Below, one piece after another: positions 1 through 4,474 of a stretch of 8,096 bases of DNA (within the stretch, counting starts at the first letter, position 1; the number at the start of each line of letters is the position of its first letter). The DNA is taken from contig CAZGVA010000041.1 of NCBI GenBank assembly GCA_964528765.1, positions 1-8,096 on the forward strand, given 5' to 3'. A program made the translations under genes and the position numbers. Origin of the DNA: JABICX01 sp964528765 (GTDB taxonomy: Archaea; Nanobdellota; Nanobdellia; UBA10117; JABICX01). The notes below the pieces were generated by a model, which was not told where the DNA came from, searched no databases, and worked only from the letters and a program-made list of their open reading frames with translations.

Positions 1-68
1 TTACCTTCAGCATATATCCTCTGATCTGCTCTATATTTGATTCGTTGGCCTGAGCTTTCGTCAACCAT
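1..68 (-). CDS. possible N-terminus of an unrecognised protein, cut by the window edge
   Basis: An open frame starts at an ATG (68-66) and runs off the left edge after 22 codons, beginning MVDESSGQRIKYR. It is hydrophilic and has no recognisable motif. A TATA-like box (TATAAATA, 107-114, minus strand) lies upstream, which would give a short leader of roughly 15 nt. No clear Shine-Dalgarno site precedes the ATG. The fragment is too short to name or to be sure that it codes. It lies downstream of, and on the same strand as, the small membrane-protein gene ending at 153. Confidence 0.3.
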   Translation of the reverse strand, partial: MVDESSGQRIKYRADQRIYAEG

Positions 69-152
69 TTTTGTTCTAAATATGATCACTACCACTCGTT
101 TTTATGTATTTATAGTGTCAATCATATAAAACGATGTACTCAGGCTCTATTT

Positions 153-434
153 TTAAAATGAACCAAATAATATAAGAATCATTCCACTAATTATTAGTAT
201 TCCAGAAAATAAGTTATACGCATAAATATAGTGTTTTCGCACATCATTTACATCTAAAGGCATATATGTTCCAACAGCATGATATCTTTCTGATTCTAAC
301 TTGTATCTTTGTGGTTTATGTATTTTTTTAGCCCAATCAACCAAAGACATATTCTTAATGTGAAGAGAGTATAGTTGTAGAAACATAGCTAGTATTGTTA
401 AAAGGCTTCCATATGCAAGTGGTGATGTTATCAT
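153..434 (-). CDS. small membrane protein with two predicted helices, unrecognised
   Basis: A 93-residue frame from the ATG at 434. A GTG five codons upstream (449) is an alternative start. The protein has a hydrophobic segment near residues 5-24 (PLAYGSLLTILAMFLQLY) and another at the C-terminus (about 73-92, rich in I, L, G and F). Between them is a polar, basic stretch of about 45 residues with several His, Lys, Arg and Tyr. This suggests a hairpin of two membrane helices with a soluble loop. No family is recognised. It is divergent from the HEPN-like gene, and the spacer holds an inverted repeat and a TTTTTAAC box (465-472). The predicted transcription start near 443 favours the ATG at 434 over the GTG. 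Confidence that it is a gene is moderate; the function is unknown. Confidence 0.55.
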   Translation of the reverse strand: MITSPLAYGSLLTILAMFLQLYSLHIKNMSLVDWAKKIHKPQRYKLESERYHAVGTYMPLDVNDVRKHYIYAYNLFSGILIISGMILILFGSF

Positions 435-451
435 CTTAAATAAGCTCACTA

Positions 452-466
452 AACCCTTCTGGGGTT
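452..466. repeat. inverted repeat in the divergent spacer, candidate operator
   Basis: AACCC (452-456) and GGGTT (462-466) form a 5-bp inverted repeat around a 5-nt loop. It extends with one mismatch to TAAACCC/GGGTTAA (450-468). It lies between the divergent genes and abuts the TTAAAAAC element (465-472). A regulator-binding site shared by both promoters is an inference. Confidence 0.3.
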
Positions 467-507
467 AAAAACGTTATGATTAATCATGCTTTGTGTAAAT
501 ACAAACC

Positions 508-515
508 TTTTAATT
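508..515 (+). promoter_or_regulatory. TATA-like box for the HEPN-like gene
   Basis: TTTTAATT is centred about 24.5 nt upstream of the ATG at 536. This is the spacing expected if transcription starts at the start codon (leaderless mRNA). The boxes upstream of the M50 protease, TFE and the 71-residue membrane protein have similar spacing. Confidence 0.35.
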
Positions 516-535
516 GTGTTGATTTAGCGTGTTTT

Positions 536-1189
536 ATGGTTAAAGAACTTAATAAAGAAGGCATACCTACTGTAGAAGAGTTACGACAATTAGGTTTAGA
601 ACGGAAGAAAAAAATCAACAATTATGAAGAAAAATACAAAAAAGTAATTTATGCAAGAGGAACAGTCCTTGAATACTCAACGGCTCTTGAGACATCATTT
701 AATGAATATATATTAAAGACTGGTGGTGAGTACGGGGTGATAGATAATGAAAAGAAAGAATTGCATATGATTACTGGACTAAAAACAATGAATGAGCTTG
801 GAAGTTTTTCCTCTTTTAATAAAAGACTAAATCTTTATAAAGAACTATTAGAAAAATCCTCAGAAAACCATCCACTCCCAAAATATTTTTTAGATACTCT
901 TGATCGGTTTGCTGCAATAAGGGACATTTTTGCGCATGTACCAATAAATTGGTTTTCTACAGAATTAGAATTTAACGATAAGCCACCCTATAAGCATTTT
1001 TTTAAATTTGAGCCTCGGTGGAAGAACTTATCCTTAGCCCTTAGTGAATTTATGATTATTCAAAAACTGATTGTTGATAGTATCCATCGCTATATTCAGT
1101 TAATTCTATTAAACCAAAAAATAGTTTCAACAATACTTCTGGGAGCGGATTTTGAAGATACGTTGAAGAAAGAACTTAAACAACAATAG
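536..1189 (+). CDS. HEPN-like protein with an R-x4-H motif
   Basis: A largely helical, soluble protein of 217 residues. The N-terminal part (about 1-40) is charged and looks coiled. A helical segment around 37-62 (RGTVLEYSTALETSFNEYIL) is followed by a connecting region and then the motif RDIFAH, with R129 and H134. This R-x4-H arrangement is the signature of HEPN domains, many of which are RNases or partners in toxin-antitoxin and abortive-infection systems; the MtlR/DUF4145-like group looks most similar. An in-frame ATG at 476 would add 20 residues. Those 20 contain three Cys while the other 217 contain none, and the TATA-like box at 508-515 fits the ATG at 536, so I prefer the shorter form. 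No antitoxin partner is recognised; the nearest gene is the divergent membrane protein. RNase activity is inferred, not shown. Confidence 0.7.
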   Translation: MVKELNKEGIPTVEELRQLGLERKKKINNYEEKYKKVIYARGTVLEYSTALETSFNEYILKTGGEYGVIDNEKKELHMITGLKTMNELGSFSSFNKRLNLYKELLEKSSENHPLPKYFLDTLDRFAAIRDIFAHVPINWFSTELEFNDKPPYKHFFKFEPRWKNLSLALSEFMIIQKLIVDSIHRYIQLILLNQKIVSTILLGADFEDTLKKELKQQ

Positions 1190-1191
1190 CA

Positions 1192-1251
1192 TTAAATTTT
1201 ATGTTTTTTCGCTATACGTGCATATAGTTTTTTAGTCGCTTCACCAATCAT
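1192..1251 (-). CDS. 19-residue basic peptide, candidate small protein
   Basis: A very short frame, MIGEATKKLYARIAKKHKI, ends in TAA. It is preceded by GAGAGG (1259-1264) exactly 7 nt before the ATG, the best Shine-Dalgarno match in this part of the window. The gene follows the 48-residue gene by 21 nt and converges with the HEPN-like gene, with only 2 nt between the two stop codons. The peptide is strongly basic and could form one amphipathic helix. The ribosome-binding site is the only real support, and the function is unknown. Confidence 0.4.
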   Translation of the reverse strand: MIGEATKKLYARIAKKHKI

Positions 1252-1272
1252 TTTTATTCCTCTCTTTTTCTA

Positions 1273-1419
1273 TTATACATCTAACACATAAGGGCTAGTA
1301 ATGTGCATACACCAAGTAGGGTTTTTATCATTTTTAAGCAATTCTATAATAAAGGTGTTACCTACTATGCTTTCAACAACTGCAAATGCAGAAAAATCTA
1401 AAAAAGTTAAGTTACTCAT
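1273..1419 (-). CDS. 48-residue small protein, unrecognised, translationally coupled
   Basis: The frame begins MSNLTFLDFSAFAVVE and ends PYVLDV before TAA. GGAG (1427-1430) lies 7 nt before the ATG, the same site and spacing seen before uS9 and the 135-residue gene. Its start overlaps the end of the upstream membrane-protein gene by 8 nt, so translation of the two is probably coupled. The composition is mixed, with a hydrophobic first half, a central acidic/aliphatic stretch (about 16-28) and a single WC pair (36-37). It resembles no family I know. The plus-strand frames over the same bases have no comparable start signal. Confidence 0.6.
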   Translation of the reverse strand: MSNLTFLDFSAFAVVESIVGNTFIIELLKNDKNPTWCMHITSPYVLDV

Positions 1420-1627
1420 GCTTCCGCTCCATTCTATCTCTGAAATACAAGATTGCCCAAATGAAACTGCTAGAAGATATGCAAATTCCCGCTATTATGT
1501 TTATATGGAACAAATATCCACTAAACCATAAGACTCCTACTAATGTAAGCAAAACTAGAAAATCATACTTATGTATGCCTTTTTTAATGTGTTTTGGTCT
1601 TCCAGTCACTGGTTTTTTATTTACCAT
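1412..1627 (-). CDS. 71-residue membrane protein with two predicted helices
   Basis: After a basic N-terminus (MVNKKPVTGRPKHIKKGIHK) come two hydrophobic segments, about residues 22-40 (FLVLLTLVGVLWFSGYLF) and 43-62 (rich in I, A, S and W). A charged tail RDRMERKHE follows. Lysines before the first helix and the basic tail suggest that both ends face the cytoplasm. TTTATATT (1650-1657) is centred 26.5 nt upstream of the ATG, so a leaderless mRNA is likely. The 48-residue gene overlaps its 3' end. Two plus-strand frames cover the same bases, but they lack promoter and ribosome-site support. No family is recognised. Confidence 0.6.
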   Translation of the reverse strand: MVNKKPVTGRPKHIKKGIHKYDFLVLLTLVGVLWFSGYLFHINIIAGICISSSSFIWAILYFRDRMERKHE

Positions 1628-1649
1628 TGTAATTATTTATAAAGGACGA

Positions 1650-1657
1650 AATATAAA
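1650..1657 (-). promoter_or_regulatory. TATA-like box for the 71-residue membrane protein
   Basis: TTTATATT on the minus strand is a near match to the archaeal TTTAWATA element. It is centred 26.5 nt upstream of the ATG at 1627 and predicts a start of transcription at or beside the ATG. Confidence 0.5.
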
Positions 1658-1685
1658 AACTTATGGGTTTCAGTGTGCCAAATGG

Positions 1686-1692
1686 AAAAAAA
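1686..1692 (-). terminator. T7 tract after the three-gene unit
   Basis: Seven T on the minus strand begin 15 nt after the final stop (1708) of the split gene. Archaeal RNA polymerase terminates at T-runs without needing a hairpin. T7 tracts also follow rpoN and TFE in this window. Confidence 0.4.
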
Positions 1693-1707
1693 TATTTTTA
1701 TTGTAGT

Positions 1708-1875
1708 CTATGTAAAATCATCAAATAAATTAATTACTTTCTTACGTTCTTCTCTACTATCAAATTCAACTTCAATATATATTTGGTTACCTTTCCTTTA
1801 AATGTGTAAATAATCACTCTTTGGTAAGTTGTTGACTATTTGTTTTGCTTTTTCTATAGCTTCAAATTCATCCAT
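1708..1875 (-). pseudogene. short gene split by an in-frame TAA
   Basis: The frame starts at an ATG (1875) with GAGG (1884-1887) 8 nt upstream. It reads MDEFEAIEKAKQIVNNLPKS and on to YLHI, then meets TAA (1798-1800). The same frame continues for 29 residues, including GNQIYIEVEFDSREERKKV, and ends at TAG (1708-1710). Both halves look like soluble protein: an amphipathic helix, a beta-like IYIEVEF stretch, then a charged helix. A single AAA-to-TAA change would explain the break. The start overlaps the previous gene by 22 nt, so it is the third member of that unit. Alternatives are that the 25-residue first part alone is functional, or that the stop is read through. The family is not recognised. 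Confidence 0.5.
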
Positions 1876-2204
1876 TTTAAAATCCTCGGTGCTACTACAA
1901 AAGTAACTTCCTTATAATCATCGCCTTGGGCAATTATTATTTGCTTATCAAATTCATCGCAACAATCATCACAATAATATGCAGCTATATTCTCTTTTTC
2001 GAGAAATTTATCTTCTACAAGTCTTAAAATTATGTTATCAGCAGTTGAGAAGAACCGTGAAACATACCCAAACGTTTCTAACTTGTCAAAAAATTCCTTT
2101 AGTCTGATTAAAAGCTCAGCATTGGTATTAAAACTTAAATCAAACGGCGGAAAGTTGCTTATATCTGGGTCTTGTTTGGCTTGTTGTATTATTTTGGTTT
2201 TCAT
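1854..2204 (-). CDS. 116-residue soluble protein, unrecognised
   Basis: I take the ATG at 2204. A GTG two codons earlier (2210) is possible, but GGGG (2214-2217) sits 9 nt before the ATG and only 3 nt before the GTG. The protein has a polar N-terminus with a PPFDLSF stretch, a helical segment (LLIRLKEFFDKLETFGYV), a cysteine cluster YYCDDCCDEFD around residues 76-86, and a C-terminal strand-like EVTFVVAPRILKW. The three Cys are too few and too close for a standard zinc ribbon, and I cannot assign a fold. It begins 2 nt after the stop of the 135-residue gene and overlaps the split gene, so the three are probably co-transcribed. Confidence 0.6.
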   Translation of the reverse strand: MKTKIIQQAKQDPDISNFPPFDLSFNTNAELLIRLKEFFDKLETFGYVSRFFSTADNIILRLVEDKFLEKENIAAYYCDDCCDEFDKQIIIAQGDDYKEVTFVVAPRILKWMNLKL

Positions 2205-2206
2205 TT

Positions 2207-2614
2207 TCACTTACCCCTTGCCTCTTTAATTATTATTTTATGTCCAAACATAGCGTCTTCAAGCTCTTTTATTTTTGTCAATAGGTGTAGTCTAGGGTTT
2301 TTTCTTATCAGATTAGCAACTACTTCTAATTTCATATTTTCATCTTTATAATCAATATAAAAGCAAAAATACATATCGTCGTCCGTGTCTAATATTGGAA
2401 TAAGTAAACTTGCTATCTCTTCTGCTTTAGGTTTATAAGCAAACCAACTATCAGCTATAACTCTAATATGATTTTGTCCATATTCATTTACTGAGATATT
2501 AAAATATTTGTTAAGTTTTATAACTGGTAATTTATATTCTTGTATTAATTCATTTTCAGTTTCAGTTGTTTTAGTTTCAATTTCTTTTGTTTCAGTTGTC
2601 GTTTCGGATTTCAT
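2207..2614 (-). CDS. 135-residue protein with a Thr/Glu-rich N-terminus, unrecognised
   Basis: The start is the ATG at 2614, with GGAG (2622-2625) 7 nt upstream. A TTG two codons further up has no such site. Residues 2-23 are a low-complexity Thr/Glu/Lys stretch (for example TETKEIETKTTETE), probably disordered. The rest looks like a folded alpha/beta domain: LPVIKLNKYFNISVNEYG, then DSWFAYKPKAEEIASLLIPIL, a DTDDDMYFCFYIDY strand region, and a C-terminal helix and strand with KIKELEDAMF and KIIIKEA. No family is recognised. It is the first gene of the unit that includes the 116-residue protein and the split gene. The upstream TATA candidates (CTTATACA, 2647-2654) are weak, and their spacing would start the mRNA almost at the ribosome site. 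Confidence 0.6.
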   Translation of the reverse strand: MKSETTTETKEIETKTTETENELIQEYKLPVIKLNKYFNISVNEYGQNHIRVIADSWFAYKPKAEEIASLLIPILDTDDDMYFCFYIDYKDENMKLEVVANLIRKNPRLHLLTKIKELEDAMFGHKIIIKEARGK

Positions 2615-2750
2615 TTTCAAACTCCAAAAATCCCTAATCTGTATACTGTATAAGTATTATTGTTCTTTCAAAATCATAATAGTGTTTTTCGAAAAATGAA
2701 TAAACAGCGTACTGGTTTAGAAAGTGGTTATTTTCTCCATAGGTACAGAA

Positions 2751-2758
2751 TATAAATT
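2751..2758 (+). promoter_or_regulatory. TATA-like box for elp3
   Basis: TATAAATT in a run of A and T is the best TATA match upstream of elp3. A start about 26 nt downstream would fall near 2782, giving a leader of about 43 nt that begins at the inverted repeat. A second weaker box (TTTGTATA, 2777-2784) would give a much shorter leader. Confidence 0.35.
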
Positions 2759-2781
2759 AATATACTTTTTTAAGTATTTGT

Positions 2782-2818
2782 ATACAATTAAACAAATCAA
2801 ACAACTTTTTAATTGTAT
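2782..2818 (+). repeat. 11-bp perfect inverted repeat just before elp3
   Basis: ATACAATTAAA (2782-2792) and its exact reverse complement TTTAATTGTAT (2808-2818) flank a 15-nt loop. The right arm ends 6 nt before the ATG at 2825. As RNA it would form a hairpin beside the start codon. As DNA it could be an operator. The pairs are all A-U except one C-G. Confidence 0.45.
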
Positions 2819-2824
2819 TCTTTA

Positions 2825-4330
2825 ATGAATAATATGCAAAAATTGATTGCACAATTGCTTAAAACCAATAATTTAACTTATATACAAATAAATAATTTAA
2901 AAAAACAATATGCTGCTCGAAATAAAACTAAATTGCCACTTAACTCTGAAATATTGGCTGGCGCAACAGCTGAACAACGAAAAAAATTAATTAAATTCTT
3001 AAAAACCAAACCAACTAGAACCCTTTCAGGAGTTTCAATTATAGCAATTATGACACCACCAAAACCTTGTCCCGGTAAATGTATATATTGTCCTCAAGGA
3101 GATAATGCACCTAAAAGTTATACGGGTTTTGAACCTGCTGCAATGCGTGCACAATTAAATGATTTTGATGCATATAAACAAGTCCAAAATAGACTTGGAC
3201 AACTTAATTCAATTGGTCATGATACAAGCAAAAATGAGTTAATTATTATGGGTGGAACATTCCCCGCTTTATCTTGGAAAGAACAACAAAAATTTACTAA
3301 AGAAGCATTTAATGGATTCAATAAAAAGAAATCCAAAACTTTAGCCGAAGCTCAAAAAATTAACGAAACTACAAAACATCGCGTAATTGGTTTAACTCTT
3401 GAAACTCGTCCTGATTTCATAAATCCAAAACAATTTCTGGAACTTGGTGCAACAAGAGTTGAATTAGGCGTTCAATCAACATCAGATAAAATTCTCAAAA
3501 AAGTCTGCCGAGGAAATACTATAAAACAAGTTGCAGACGCAACAAAAGAACTCAAAGATAATTGTTTCAAGATTTTGTATCACTTGATGCCCGGTCTTCC
3601 AGGAGCAACATTTGAATCTGATGTTCAAATGTTTCAGACAATTTTTGATGATGCTAGATTTAAACCAGATATGCTCAAAATATACCCAACGTTAGTCATT
3701 AAAGGTACAAAGCTGTATGATTTATGGAAAAAGGGTACGTATACACCAATAAATGAAGAATATATGATAGAACTTCTCAAAAAAATATACCAGATTGCAC
3801 CAAAATGGGTAAGGATTATGCGTGTTCAAAGAGATATTCCTGCGCCATATATTGAAGCCGGCCCAAAAAAATCGAATATCCGCCAAGAAGTTCTTAAAAC
3901 ATTAAAACAAAGCAAAGAAATACGGTTTAGAGAAGCTGGCCACTCTGCTCTACTTCGAAAAATCACACCAAAACAAGTTGATATTGTAGTTGAAAAATAT
4001 ACTGCGTCAGATGGTGATGAATATTTCATATCTGCTGAAGATATTAAACAAGATATTTTACTAGGTTTTTGTAGATTGCGAATTGGTAAGCGAAAAGAAG
4101 CAATGATAAGAGAATTGCATATATATGGAAAAGTAACTCCAATTGGCAAAGAAGGTGAAGTACAACATACAGGCTTAGGCAAACAACTAATGGAAAAAGC
4201 TGAACAAATTGCCAAAGAGCGAGATAAAAAAGAAATTATTGTTATATCGGGTGTGGGTGTTAGAGAATATTATAAGAAAATTAATTATATTTTTAAAGAC
4301 TCATTTATGTGGAAAATACTAAAAAAATGA
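2825..4330 (+). CDS. elp3: Elp3-type tRNA U34 carboxymethyl-transferring enzyme
   Basis: Elp3 enzymes use a radical SAM centre and acetyl-CoA to add a carboxymethyl group to C5 of the wobble uridine of tRNAs. Archaeal Elp3 acts alone, without the other Elongator subunits. In this 501-residue protein the N-terminal basic region would help bind tRNA. The radical SAM domain carries C-x3-C-x2-C at C82, C86 and C89 (PCPGKCIYCPQGD). It is followed by family-typical stretches such as SYTGFEPAAMRAQ, LTLETRPDF, RVELGVQS and YHLMPGLPG. The C-terminal GNAT domain shows RELHIYG, the acetyl-CoA loop QHTGLGKQL and GVREYYKKINY. The length is normal for the family. I chose the ATG at 2825; a TTG at 2813 lies inside the inverted repeat and has no ribosome site. 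The gene converges on tRNA-Gln(UUG), a tRNA with U34. Confidence 0.95.
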   Translation: MNNMQKLIAQLLKTNNLTYIQINNLKKQYAARNKTKLPLNSEILAGATAEQRKKLIKFLKTKPTRTLSGVSIIAIMTPPKPCPGKCIYCPQGDNAPKSYTGFEPAAMRAQLNDFDAYKQVQNRLGQLNSIGHDTSKNELIIMGGTFPALSWKEQQKFTKEAFNGFNKKKSKTLAEAQKINETTKHRVIGLTLETRPDFINPKQFLELGATRVELGVQSTSDKILKKVCRGNTIKQVADATKELKDNCFKILYHLMPGLPGATFESDVQMFQTIFDDARFKPDMLKIYPTLVIKGTKLYDLWKKGTYTPINEEYMIELLKKIYQIAPKWVRIMRVQRDIPAPYIEAGPKKSNIRQEVLKTLKQSKEIRFREAGHSALLRKITPKQVDIVVEKYTASDGDEYFISAEDIKQDILLGFCRLRIGKRKEAMIRELHIYGKVTPIGKEGEVQHTGLGKQLMEKAEQIAKERDKKEIIVISGVGVREYYKKINYIFKDSFMWKILKK

Positions 4331-4332
4331 AG

Positions 4333-4435
4333 TAGCCCCACTCGGATTCGAACCGAGGTCCCGAGGTCCAAAGCCTCGGATGATTGATCCGTATTCTCTA
4401 ACGAGAATTGCGTTTGACCGCTACACTATGGGGCT
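4333..4435 (-). tRNA. tRNA-Gln (anticodon UUG) with a D-loop intron
   Basis: Acceptor strands AGCCCCA (4429-4435) and TGGGGCT (4334-4340) pair fully, with A1-U72 as in archaeal tRNA-Gln and discriminator A at 4333. CCA is not encoded. The T-arm is CTCGG-TTCGAAT-CCGAG. The anticodon arm is CGAGG-CTTTGGA-CCTCG with UUG at 4371-4369. Removing 30 nt from the D-loop leaves a 73-nt molecule whose D-stem is GTGT/TCAT (G-U, U-A, G-C, U-U), the form seen in archaeal Glu and Gln tRNAs. Archaea usually charge this tRNA with Glu and amidate it through GatDE; that is family knowledge, and no gat gene is present here. A TTTTTAAA box lies upstream. Confidence 0.92.
4384..4413 (-). other. 30-nt tRNA intron at position 21/22 (bulge-helix-bulge)
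   Basis: The borders are flanked by a TCAA repeat, which alone leaves the cut sites ambiguous. One choice gives a bulge-helix-bulge. Exon GGTC pairs with intron GATC (G-C, G-U, U-A, C-G). Bulges AA|A and AA|T are each cut after the second base. Inside, the intron continues with a CG/CG pair and a hairpin ATTCTC-GTTA-GAGAAT. The outer helix is the weak D-stem, so the motif is relaxed. Cleavage would be by the archaeal tRNA splicing endonuclease. The site is not the usual 37/38. Confidence 0.75.
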
Positions 4436-4444
4436 ATACTCTTC

Positions 4445-4451
4445 AAAAAAA
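4445..4451 (-). terminator. T7 tract between TFE and tRNA-Gln
   Basis: Seven T on the minus strand lie 23 nt after the TFE stop and 9 nt before the tRNA 5' end. It is a candidate intrinsic terminator for TFE. If it works, the tRNA box at 4466-4473 would be needed for independent transcription. Confidence 0.35.
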
Positions 4452-4465
4452 TATTAGAATTGGAG

Positions 4466-4473
4466 TTTAAAAA
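4466..4473 (-). promoter_or_regulatory. TATA-like box for tRNA-Gln
   Basis: TTTTTAAA on the minus strand is centred about 34 nt upstream of the mature 5' end of the tRNA. It predicts a transcription start a few bases upstream of that end, which suits a tRNA precursor trimmed by RNase P. Confidence 0.35.
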
Positions 4474-4474
4474 C

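Noticed and set aside
1301..1706. Two overlapping plus-strand frames (76 and 106 residues)
   Set aside because: They lie antisense to the two-helix membrane gene and the 48-residue gene, which have a TATA-like box and a GGAG site. The plus-strand frames have no start signals and poor protein character.
1798..1800. Recoded stop (pyrrolysine-type) in the split gene
   Set aside because: The codon is TAA, whereas pyrrolysine uses TAG. No recoding element was seen; a nonsense change is simpler.
2641..2658. GTATAC palindrome upstream of the 135-residue gene as an operator
   Set aside because: It is only 6 bp in a very AT-rich stretch with no second copy at useful spacing.
2570..2740. CRISPR array or tandem repeat array
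   Set aside because: The repeated TTTCAGTT-like words at 2555-2605 are codons of the Thr/Glu-rich N-terminus of the 135-residue protein; there are no spaced repeats.
2762..2777. ATACTT-TTTT-AAGTAT hairpin upstream of elp3
   Set aside because: A 6-bp AT-rich repeat is expected by chance here, and it would lie upstream of the predicted transcription start.
3826..4215. Minus-strand frame of 129 residues inside elp3
   Set aside because: Antisense shadow of a well-conserved enzyme domain; rich in Ser, Cys and Ile with no motif.
4410..4426. Uninterrupted D-arm GTGT/ACGC in tRNA-Gln, with the insert placed after it
   Set aside because: It pairs well in the precursor but leaves an insert without a bulge-helix-bulge. 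Removing 30 nt at 21/22 restores the archaeal Gln/Glu D-stem GTGT/TCAT and a 73-nt tRNA.
4333..4435. tRNA-Gln as an integration site for a mobile element
   Set aside because: No repeated tRNA end, integrase or attachment-like repeat was found, and both flanks are ordinary genes.
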